A stretch of DNA of 64,000 nucleotides from Aphidius gifuensis (Eukaryota > Arthropoda > Insecta > Hymenoptera > Braconidae), in NCBI RefSeq assembly GCF_014905175.1, contig NC_057792.1:17366963-17430962 (forward strand), given 5' to 3'. The notes beneath the pieces are model-generated. The model was not told the origin of the DNA. It did not search any database and saw only the letters and a list, made by a program, of their open reading frames with translations. Positions 11,244 to 23,000 of the stretch are shown here, one piece after another (positions within the stretch are counted from its first letter, which is position 1; each line of letters opens with the position of its first letter). The translations under genes were made by a program, and so were the position numbers.

Positions 11244-12080
11244 ATGTTTATTTGTAAATCAATATCATCAATAGTACAATCATCATCGAAATGTCATTTA
11301 AAAATTCGTGGATATTCATATATGCCACCTGATTTAAATAGATTTAAAAAAGATGTTGAAAATGATAAAGAAAAAGCTAAACGTGAGTTAAAAAAATGGC
11401 GAAAAGAACCACCAAAAGAATATGATCCATTGGCATCAATGCTTGATTTTTCTGAATCATTTGATAATCAACTTTATGCAAAAACAATGCCAACAAAACC
11501 AACTGAATTTTCTAAATGGTATCGTGATCAACAAACTGAATATGTCAAATGGAGTCAACGTTATATTGCTGAAAGACAAGCAACACTTGGTAAAGATTTA
11601 GCAATAACACATTATATTTGTCACAGAGGTGGTCGTATCAGACGTAAAGGACTCACTAAATTTATTGAGCCTAAAGATTTTGATCAATTACCATCTACAT
11701 ATGATCCATTGTGGTTGGTTGAAGAAGTTGATGCAAGTGGAATTCCATTATACTATGATGCTTTGGATAATTTTAAAGATCTAAATAGACTTAAAATTGT
11801 TTCATTCAGTGGTAATCCAAATTTTGATGACTGGTGTTTAGAAAGAATACTTGCAATTTGTCCAAATATTCATCATTTAGATGTTTCTGATTGTGAAAAA
11901 GTTACTGAACGAGGCTTAGAAGGTTTATACAGAAATTTAAATTTAAAAAATCTCATTATAACTGATCATAAACATACAGCTTCATTTGAATTGACTGTGT
12001 TGCTTCTTGAAGATTCAAGACCTGATCTTAATATCACAGTCAAAAAACCAACAGTCGATAAAGCTCAAGAAAAGCAATAA
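11244..12080 (+). CDS. distal membrane-arm assembly component 2-like (DMAC2 / ATP5SL)
   Basis: Single-exon gene of 278 aa. The first ~25 residues are basic and Ser-rich without acids, as in a mitochondrial presequence. Then come a charged helical stretch (KKDVENDKEKAKRELKKW) and the family core: WSQRYIAERQATLGKDLA, HYICHRGGRIRRKGL, WLVEEVDASGIPLYYDALDN. The C-terminus holds LRR-like repeats (LNRLKIVSFSGNPNFDDWCL, CPNIHHLDVSDCEKVTERGL). DMAC2 helps assemble the distal membrane arm of complex I, and the related ATP5S was once assigned to ATP synthase. The gene is intronless, unlike most neighbours. The 3' end converges on SNRNP25 with 69 bp between stops. Confidence 0.88.
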   Translation: MFICKSISSIVQSSSKCHLKIRGYSYMPPDLNRFKKDVENDKEKAKRELKKWRKEPPKEYDPLASMLDFSESFDNQLYAKTMPTKPTEFSKWYRDQQTEYVKWSQRYIAERQATLGKDLAITHYICHRGGRIRRKGLTKFIEPKDFDQLPSTYDPLWLVEEVDASGIPLYYDALDNFKDLNRLKIVSFSGNPNFDDWCLERILAICPNIHHLDVSDCEKVTERGLEGLYRNLNLKNLIITDHKHTASFELTVLLLEDSRPDLNITVKKPTVDKAQEKQ

Positions 12081-12106
12081 TTAATAAAACATGTTAAATT
12101 TATTAG

Positions 12107-12119
12107 AATAAAATTTATT
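12107..12119. terminator. bidirectional poly(A) signal between convergent genes
   Basis: AATAAAATTTATT reads AATAAA on both strands: plus 12107-12112, minus 12119-12114. It lies 27 nt past the DMAC2-like stop and about 31 nt past the SNRNP25 stop, so one short segment may serve both genes and the two 3' UTRs probably overlap. Confidence 0.6.
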
Positions 12120-12149
12120 AATAATTAATAATTAATATTATACAAGCTA

Positions 12150-12614
12150 TTATTTTTTATAAATTTTTTTTTTATAATGTAATTCTGTTCTATTTGAAAT
12201 ACCATAAGTTTTAATATTTTCATTGTCATCATCAAGCACAACATCATCAAAACATAAATCATATTTTTTCCATACACTTTTCCAACTTATTTTTTTAATA
12301 ATATTTTTTCTTATTAATGATAAATTTGTTTGACGTTTTATTGATTTTTTTAAATCATTTATTGTTGTATTATTTGGAGCAACGACAATTGATAATTTTG
12401 ATAATTTACCACGATTTAAATATAGTGTTATTGCTTGTCCTTGTGCAACAGCTGTTTGTGCTTTAATTTCATCAATTGTTGCTTCACCATGTAAACCACT
12501 AAACAATGGATCACTTTCAATTATTTTTTCAATTGCATCTTTTGTTAATTTAACTAAATCATCATGATTAAATTGTTGTTGGTTTTCACTCTCATCACTT
12601 GTTGATAATTCCAT
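12150..12614 (-). CDS. SNRNP25: U11/U12 small nuclear ribonucleoprotein 25 kDa protein
   Basis: Single-exon minus-strand gene. I take the ATG at 12614 (MELSTSDESENQ), giving 154 aa. An in-frame ATG at 12632 would add six residues of hydrophobic, unlike sequence. After an acidic N-terminus and a helix (DAIEKIIESDPLFSGL) comes a ubiquitin-like fold matching SNRNP25: KLSIVVAPNNTTINDLKKSI, KKISWKSVWKKYDLCFDDVV, then IKTYGISNRTELHYKKK. The protein is a subunit of the U11/U12 di-snRNP that recognises U12-type introns. Its presence implies that this genome keeps the minor spliceosome. Confidence 0.9.
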   Translation of the reverse strand: MELSTSDESENQQQFNHDDLVKLTKDAIEKIIESDPLFSGLHGEATIDEIKAQTAVAQGQAITLYLNRGKLSKLSIVVAPNNTTINDLKKSIKRQTNLSLIRKNIIKKISWKSVWKKYDLCFDDVVLDDDNENIKTYGISNRTELHYKKKIYKK

Positions 12615-14019
12615 TATTATTCTTATTATCAAATTGAATAATACAAATGTCTAAACAATATTTATATACTAATTTATTATTTTTTAATTATAAATAAACA
12701 AACACAGCATTGCTTTATTTACAATTTTGTTATTATTTTCAACAACAAGATAGCGCTGTTTCAACAAACATCAGCGCCATTTTGTCTATTTATTATTTAA
12801 ATAATTAAATGTAATTAAATTTGTATTTATTTATTAAATTTACACAATATATAAATTATCCAAGCTATTAATAAATACAATAATCAATAAAAAACAAATA
12901 ATTTCCTTAAAAAAAATTAAATACACATCAATTTACTCCAAAATTTTAACATCAATTTTCATTATATTATTACATATGTGTCTCTGCGTGTGTGTGTCTA
13001 AATTTTTCGCCGCCATTATTACACAATTATTATAATTATTTGCAAATAAATAAAAAAATGATAAAAAAAAAAAAAAAAACACCGCGGCGGCGACAGGAGC
13101 TAAACGAAAGGGGGAGAGAGAAAATTCGCGAATATATCCGAATGATCGTACGAGAAAAGAATGACGCGATGAAGAATGCTTGTCATACATACACAATTAC
13201 ACACATTTAATATACAATATTACATGTGTATATTAATAGTGAATTATAACAATAATAATTATTGTGTACATTACAGTATAGTATGATGATAATGGAGAGT
13301 AGATACATGTATTTTCTCTCTCATAAAAATTAAAGTTTATATTCATTTTTTTTTATATTTGTCATGTATGTGTATTAAATGCAATCGAAATACACAAATT
13401 TATATATATGTATGTATGTGTCCATGTAACTCAGTGCTTCTTGTTGAATATTAAAAAAAAAAAAATTATAATTCTTCGTAAATGTTGTGTGTATTTTAAT
13501 CAATTATCAATGTTTTTTTTTTAAATATTTATATACTATGTGTACAATGTAGTAAATGGCTGCTAATCTTATTAACTAATTTGTGTTTTTTTTTTAAATT
13601 TTTTTAATCATTTTTTTAACATAATTTCATGATATACATATATATATTTTATTTTGGCAACTAAACATTGTGAGTGAGTTGTGATTTTAAGTTTTTTTAA
13701 TAAATATATTATTTGCATATTATTATTATTTATATTTTTTTTTAATTTTATTTTTTATACGTTGTGAAGTGGGCGACTTTAAGTTTCGATTTATTAATAT
13801 TAAAAAAAAAAATAATAATAAACCAGTGTTTTAATAATAATAATAATAGTAGTGTGTTTGTAAATGGCAGTTGTGCGTACAATTTTGATGGAGATGATTG
13901 AAAGGATAAATACATAATTAATATACTCAAAAATAAATAAAAAAAAAAATCATGGAAATTGAAATTGAAATATAATAATTAAATTGAAATCCTTCCCTGG
14001 GATTTAATTATAAAAAAAT
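12615..14019. promoter_or_regulatory. divergent intergenic region with trithorax promoter/5' UTR
   Basis: It separates SNRNP25 (-) from trithorax (+). The only GC-rich block is about 13009-13170 (a CGCCGCCATT segment, CACCGCGGCGGCGACAGG, a GA-rich run, ATTCGCGAAT palindrome, several CGTACG- and GACGCG-like CpGs). It is the best candidate for the trithorax core promoter. The remainder to 14019 is AT-rich, probably 5' UTR, possibly with an untranslated intron. Confidence 0.45.
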
Positions 14020-17000
14020 ATGGGAAGGTCTAAATTTCCCGGCAAACCGCCGAAAACAGTTACGAGAAAAAGGATTAAAGTACTTGGTGGAGCAGATATT
14101 AATTTACAAAAGGACTCTGTTATTCTTATTGAAAAATTATCAAATGGACTTTCTCTCTTTAATAATGCATCTTGCAATAATGACAAGGTAATTATTAGTA
14201 TTTAAATTTTGCTTATTTTAATTCATTGAATAAGAAATAAAATTGTGCAAATAAAAAAGCCATTAATTTACAAGTGAAAGCCATAGTGAATATACAATTT
14301 TTTTTTTTTTTTTTGTGTATTTTTTTAATATTAAAATATATTCAATATGAAGGTTACAAAGTGTAGATTGACCCCCCCAGTTAAAAAAGGGGGACCACAA
14401 CGAATCATGGCGAAAGGCATTTATGCCAACATAAACTATATACAAATTCGCAACATGTTTTAATAATAAATTACATGAATATATGTTACACTCAATTTAA
14501 TGTAAATTTTAATTCAAAATAACAACAGTAATAATGTGTTGTTGTTGTTTTTTTTTTTGTTGTCATTATTTGACAATGATAAACATAACCTATGTTATTA
14601 TTTTGACACTGACAATTGGTATTGTTTTGAAAAATATTTATCTCAAATAATGACTCATTTTTTTTATTTATTTTTTAAAAATAAATATATATATTGTAAT
14701 TAATTGTAATTATTGTTTTTTTGTTTGTTTTTAGACAAATTCTCCATTTCATGGTTTTAGCAGTAAAGAAGCAAAACTATCTGCATCATATATTAAAAAT
14801 CAAAAAAATGATCAGCCAAGTGCTAACATCAATACAAATGACAATGATAGTAGAGAAAATATTGGAGCTGATAAAAATACAATTGTCAATGTATCAAATA
14901 CAGATGAGATTGTCAAAAAAGATGCAACGAAAAATTGTGAAAATGAAGGTGATGATGATGAGGAGGATGAAGACGAAGAAGATGATGATGATGATGACGA
15001 TGAGGATAACGAGGATGAAGATAATAAACCAGTTGAAAGAAAAAAAAATGGTAGTAAAACGCAACAATCGAACGTACTAAAATCAGTTAATAATATATTA
15101 AATAGAAATCAAAGAACTAGACAGTTGCGTAATAATACAGCAAAACGTTTATTAAGAAGAGCTAAAATAAATATCAATACAAATAGTCGTAATGGTAATA
15201 ATAATACAATTGGTGATAAAACAAATACAATCAGAAAATTTGTACTACCAATACGTAGTGCACATTCTTCAAGAGTTATTAAACCAAATAAACGTTTTAT
15301 TGAAGAATTAGAAACAACATCTAGTCTTGATAATGAAATACGTACTGATACAACAACATCATCATCATCTAAAAAAGTAAAAACAATAATACAACAACAA
15401 AATAATGTTACATCAATTTGTAAAAATATTAATATAAGAGATGTAAAAAATAAATCTAAAAAAATTATAAAAAATATTAAAAAATCCAAAGAATTAAATT
15501 CAAATATTAAAAAAATTACAAATAATGAAAAAAATAAATTAAAATTATCTGGTAATAAAATTGATACAATTGATGTAATAAAACAACAAGTATCATTGGG
15601 AATTCTTCCAGAATCAAATATTCAAGTAATTGAGTCTTCCAAATATCAAACAAGATCAGAAACATCAAATGAATTAATTCGTACTAAAATTATTGAATTA
15701 AATGATTTAAAAAAATGTGATAAAATAAATAATCAGAATAATGAAAATAATGATAATCAACGTTTGGATATATCATCAAATAATTCACAATCAGATAATG
15801 AGAATGATGATACTGATAGTGGTAATGATAAAAGTGATGAAGAACAATCAGAATGGACTGGTATGAAACTTGATGGTGGCAAAGTAATATTAAGAAAAGC
15901 TCGTTTAAAATTAGATGATAAAAAAAATGATACTGTTGGTACTGAAGGACCATTTTCAATGATAAATCCACAAAATACAACAACAACACCAACAAATATA
16001 AATTCAACTGGTACAGTTAAATGTGGTGTTTGTGGTGCTGTACGTTTTTATAGATTTGTCAAACAAGCACGTAAATTTGGTGTACATAGCTGTGAATCAT
16101 GTAGAAAATTTATAAGTAAAATGATAAAACGTCAAGCAAATGTTAAAACAAATAATACTAATACTGATGATGATGATAATAATAAAATTTTACAATGTAA
16201 TAAAGGTGATGGAATGTGTTTAGTACCACCAATTGTTAGAAGTCAACAATGGAATCTTATGAGATGTGTTTATAAAACAAGATGTCTTGCATGTTGGTTG
16301 AAAATGTGTTTAAAATGTTACAATATACCATTAACATTAAAAACAGGTTTAAATCAATTATTACCACCATCAATGAGAGATCATAATGATGACAGTGATA
16401 ATATTATTTACCAAAAAAGTATTGGATCACAAATTAATTGGCCAGCTGATGAAAGTATGGAAACTAATTTATTCAAATCTGCAATGAGTTGGAGTGACAT
16501 TAGAATTGGTAATAAATTTCAATGTCAAAATAATAATAATAATACTGAAAGTTTATTATCATCATCTATAAATAAAACTGATCAATCATCGACATTTTCA
16601 TTATTATGTAATAAAAGAAAAAAAGATAATTGGAGTAAAATGAGAAAAAAAATTAAAAATCCATTGATTCCATTATCAATGCAGTCATTAATATCAGTCA
16701 CAACAATAGCAGCAACAACAACAGCAACGACAACAACAACAGCGACGACAACTTCTTCAATACCAATTACAATACCAGCTTCCAGTGTTAGTAATCAAAC
16801 ATCACAAATATTACGACAAAGAGTCGATTTAAAAGGACCAAGAGTTAAACATGTATGTCGAAGTGCAAGTGTTGCTTTGGGACAACCAATTGCAACATTT
16901 CCAACAAGTGATGTTAAAGATGATACAGATAATACGCCGAAAAATTGTGTTAAAATTAAAAAAGATGTTGAAAAACAGGATAAAAATGATAAAATAATTA

Positions 17001-20000
17001 TACAAAATGAAAAAGATGTTCAAAAAATAAATACTACTGATAATTCTATATGCAATAATAATAATTCAAATGTTGTACAACAACAACAGCAACAACAACA
17101 ACAACCGTCATATTTAAAAAGAAATAAAATACAAAATAATATTTTATCATCTAATAATCAATTGGTAAATATACGTCATGATAATATTACATTAGATTTA
17201 AATTTAACAAACTTTTATATATTTTTATTATTAATTTTAGATGAGAGGATTGTCAAAACAAATGATCAATGAAATTCATAGAATATCAATTGATTTTTGG
17301 GAACAATATGATCCAGTTGAAGTTGGAGCAAAAGGTTTTGCTCTTGTTGCTTCAGATCCTTTTAATATACCAGCAATTTGTTATCTTTGTGGAAGTGCAG
17401 GAAAAGAACCAGTAAGTTTATAAATATAATTAACAATATAATAACCCAAATAAATATATAAATAATATCAATATTTAATTAATTTACAGCTTATTCATTG
17501 TCAATGTTGTGTTGAGCCATACCATGCGTTTTGTCTTGAACCAAGTGAATGGAATGCATGTGCTCAACCAAACTGGTCATGTCCACGATGTACAATATGT
17601 CAAATATGTAATTTACGAGTTGGTACAAAATTATCATGTATACGTTGTCGTCAATCATTTCATCATTCTTGTTTATCAAAATCTGGTGTTAATGCAAGAT
17701 TATATAGTCCTGATAGACCATATATTTGTCAAAATTGTGTTAAATGTAAAAGTTGTGGTAGTGAAGGTGTTCATGTTTATGTTGGTAATTTACCATTGTG
17801 TTTAATGTGTTTTAAATTACGTCAACGTGGTAATTATTGTCCATTGTGTCAACGTTGTTATAATGAAAATGATTATTATACTAAAATGATGGAATGTAGT
17901 GAATGTTCATGTTGGGTACATGCACATTGTGAATCTCTATCTGATGAGTATTATCAAATATTAAGTTATTTACCAGATTCAATTGAATTTACATGTAGTC
18001 AATGTTCACCAAATTCAGAATCAATTTGGCGTAATGCCATTGAAAATGAACTTAAAAATGGTTTTATTGCTGTTATTAAAGCTTTAAGTAAAAATCGTAA
18101 AATGTCTGTTGCATTAAACTGGAGTCCAAGAAAAGAATGTCAATGTAAAACATTATTTTTATCATCATCTTCATCTTCATCGTCATCATCATCATCATCT
18201 TCGTCTTATTCTTCTTCATCATCTTTGTCATCTTCATCATTAATTTGTGCAAGAAGACTTGATGAATCAGAAGAATTTATTGATAAAGAATTTAATGATT
18301 TAAATAATACAAATAAAAAATTAATGATGATTGATCCTGATGATGGTGATGTTGATGGTGTTGATGATAATAATAAAATTGATCCATTAAGTAGATTTGA
18401 TTTTGAAATTGATGATGAACCAGTTAGTGATTATCCAAGAAGAGGATTAAGAAGATTAAAAAAAAAATATCATTTAAAAGAATGTTCTGTTAGAGTTAAA
18501 AATTGTATACCAACAAAATGTAATCAAGATACATTAACAACAGATAATATTGATAATAATAATTATGAATGTCAATGTTCAGATATACAAATAATAACAA
18601 AACCATCATCAACATTAATGTCAATTAAAAAAAAAGTTAATGATAATGAATATAAAAGTGTTTTACAATTTAATTATGATATGGAAAATGTTATTAAACA
18701 AGCTGAATCAGAAGAATTAATACAATCATATTATAAAAATTTACAAGATATATTTCCATGGTTTGATAAAACTAAAAATAATATAAATAGCAATTGTGAG
18801 ATAACAACACCAACAAAAAATTCATCAAAATCAAATCCAAATTCACCAATATCAAAATTGAATTGTTCAATTATTGAAATATGGAAAGAAGAAGTATTAA
18901 AAGCACCAAAAGCAATTGCTGCTAAAACTGGAAATATTTATTCAACAAATATTGCAATGAATGATACAAGATATTGTGTACTATGTAAAGGAATTGGTGA
19001 TGGTTTAGAAAAAAAAGAAGGTAGATTATTATATTGTGGTTATAATGATTGGATACATTCAAATTGTGCACTTTGGTCAAATGAAGTATTTGAAGAAATT
19101 GATGGTTCATTACAAAATGTACAAAGTGCAATATCACGTGGACGTCTTATAAGATGTTCTGAATGTGGTAAAAAAGGTGCAAGTGTTGGTTGTTGTGCTA
19201 AAAATTGTATAAGTACTTATCATTTTCCTTGTGCAATAAATATAAAACTTGGTTTTAATAATGATAAAACAATTTTATGTACAATACATAATAATAATAC
19301 TAATAATAATGAAGGTGATAATGATGATGATGATGATAATAATAAAACATCAACAACACAAAATTATGATAATTTTGATTTACGAAGACTTGTTTATGTT
19401 GAACTTGATAAAAAGAAAAAAAAATTAATTGAACCAGATAAAGTTAAAGTTATGATTGGATCATTGACTATTGATTTTTTAGGTACAATTATACCAGAAT
19501 TTTCATCAATAAATAATGATAAAATATTACCAATAAATTATAAATGTTCAAGATTATACTGGTCAACAATTGATCCATTAAAAATTGTACGATATTATAT
19601 TAAAATTTATGTACAAACATGTACAACTGAAGAAACAATAATTAGAAATGAAAATAACGTTACAATTGATCACTATGAACAAATTAAAAATGAAAAAAAT
19701 GAAATGATTATTGTAAAACAAACACTTGATTCAATAATTGATTCTGTTTATAATAAAGAAATTGATGAAAATCTTGCTGAACAAAATAATACTGATCTTT
19801 TACCACCAGATATAACTGATGTTATATTTGAAGATTTACCACATGATATTCTTGATGGTATTTCAATGCAAGATATATTTCAAAAAATGTCATATGAAGA
19901 TTTTTTAGTTATGGATTTAAAACGTGATAGTGTATTTGGTAATGATTTATTAAAAGATGATGTATCAATAACAGAAAATGATTCATTAGATACCAATAAA

Positions 20001-23000
20001 TCAAATAAAATTATTGTTGATCCAACAATATCTGAATTAACATCACAAAATGATTTATGGCTTCATCTTGATACAAAAGGAAATGTACAAAATTTTGTTG
20101 ATGATATTATTAATTCAAAAAATCAAAATATTAATAATTGTGATGTTGATGTTGGTGGCGGTAGTGGTGGTGTTATTGGTGGTCGTGAATTAAAACGATC
20201 AAAATCAGAAATAATTGGTAATAATAATAGTAATAATCAGCAAAGACATCATCAACGTTCATGTAGTTTAACTTGGAGTTGTAAAGTTGATGGTACATAT
20301 GGACCAACAATGAAAAGAAGAAAACTACCAAGATCAGCACCAGTATCAATAATTGATTGTCAAAATGAAAAATCATCTTTATTTCATGAGCTTAAAATAC
20401 CAGAAAGTATTATGGTTGCAATGGGTCGTGGTAATACATCAAATTTAATAAACAATACAGATAATAATCATAGACAAGATCATAAACGACTTGTTTGGCA
20501 TACAAGATCACAACCAAGAATACTACAAGTTGATGGATCAGCTGATACAAATAGTGCAAATGAATGTAGTTCACCAGAATACAATATACAAGATAGAATA
20601 CCACAAATTGATGGTATTAATGATGACAATTTATTTACATATAAAAAAATAATTAAAAATCATAATAATAATAATTTTAAAATACCACAGCTTGATGGTG
20701 CTGATGATATATCAAGTGATGATGAAAATCCAAAATTTAATAACACTAATATCAATAATAATAATCATAATCATCAAATAATTCAAGATATGACAAGTAT
20801 ACAAATATCAAATATAATGGAAAATGGTCCAGTAACATGTAAACGTTGTCAGTGTACATATAGAACACATGACAGCTATAATCGTCATCTTGGTAATTGT
20901 GATATTGTTACAACAAGTGATAGTGATTCAGAAACAATTGATTCATCATTATTAACATCATCACAATTAATATTTATGTCACCATCACAAGGACAAACAA
21001 TGTCATCTGATTATACAACAAATTTATCAATTAATTCACCATTAGAAGCATCATTACCATCACCACATCATTCATCAATACCAATTGAAACAACAATTGG
21101 ACAGGCAACATTAGTTGGACCACAAATACATGGACATTCAACTGTTGAAACACTACAACAAACAGTATTAACATCAAATGACATGATTGTACAAACACAG
21201 TACACAAGGACCATGACAACCTTGCCAAATCAATCAGTATTATCTTCATCATCATCATCGTCATCATCAGACAATCGTGTACAAATAAATGATATTAATG
21301 ATACAATAATAAATAATAATTGTAATTTACCATCATCAGGTATTAATAATAATAGTAGTAATAATAATAATAATAATAATATTAATAATAATAATTTAAA
21401 TTTATCAATTAATAATACTTGTGGTATTGAAGAAAATCATATTAATACAAATCAAATTATGAAAATTTCAAAAACAAAAGTATCATCACCATCAGTTGCA
21501 AGAATATCAAAACAAAGGCCTAAAATTATAAAGCCTCAATATACAAGAAATTCAATAGATCAATATCATCATCATCAACAACAACAACAGCAACAACAAC
21601 AAGTACATATACAACAACAAAATCTACAACAACAGCAACATCAAATTGCACCTTTACGATATCAAACAATACAAAATACAACACCAGTACAACTTCAAAT
21701 ACAACAAATACCACAAATACATCAAACAACAAGACAAACAACTCCAACAGTTATTCTTCAACAAGTACAACCAAATGGTATTATGTCAGCATATGTTGAT
21801 GCATTTCAACAACAAACAAATCCAAATGTTCAATATATTACGACAATTGGCGGACAAGAAACAGGCTATGAGCCACAATATATAACAACAAATCAATTAG
21901 TACCAGGTGCAGCTTATATACAAACTGGTACTGATAATATATTGACACTTCCAAATGGTGGAATATCTGTATTGCCAGGTGTACAAATAACTCAGCCACA
22001 ATCAACAGTTTTAGGTACAATTATTCAACAACAACCAAGTGCAATTCAATGTGGTGTTATTGCTTCAGAACAACTTGTATTAAGTTCAACGCCAACAATA
22101 GAAATGTTTACTGATTCAACTGGTAGTATGTTTGTTTCAAATCAACCAATGTATTATGGTCTTGAGACAATTGTCAGTAATACTATTATGTCATCAAGTC
22201 AATTTATGACAGGTGCATTACCACAACAAGTATTGGCAAGTAGTTATCAAACAACAACTCAAGTATTTCAAGCATCAAAACATATTGTTGATCCAATTGT
22301 TGATATTCAAACAATGCCAAATGTATCAGTATCTAATGGTGGTGGTGGTGGTGGTTGTGGTAATAGTGGAACAAGAGTACAAACACTTTCCAATGGACAA
22401 AATATATCACCAAGTGTTACACCAGTACAAAATATAATTCCCAGTGGATATGTTGTTGTTAATCAACCATCATCACGTGATCAACAAATATCATCAAGTA
22501 TTAATATGCCAATAACAACAACAACAACAAATATACAACCAACAAATGATCAAATAACATTTGTCAGACAAGCTTGCAATACAGCACCAACTATTGAACC
22601 AATTAGATCTACACAACAAACAACAATATTACCATCATCAAAAACAATTCAACCAACAATATCAAATATTCCAAGAGTTGCTGTACGTCCAAGTCCAATA
22701 TCACATACATTATCACAAACAAATCATCCACAATGGAAAATAACAGAATCATCAACTTATCCAACAGATCATATTGTCAATACAAGACCTTATCTTGATT
22801 CAAAACATGTATCAGAAAATACTAGTATGATTAAGTCTAGTTTATCCTCAAAAATTCCACCATTATCAAGACATTGCATTAGCCACAATGACATTATTCC
22901 AATATCAAATAATTCAACAACAGTCAATCATTTAATTAACAATTCACATAATAATATTTTTACAAATGGATATTCAAATTTAAATAATAATCCAAGTAGC

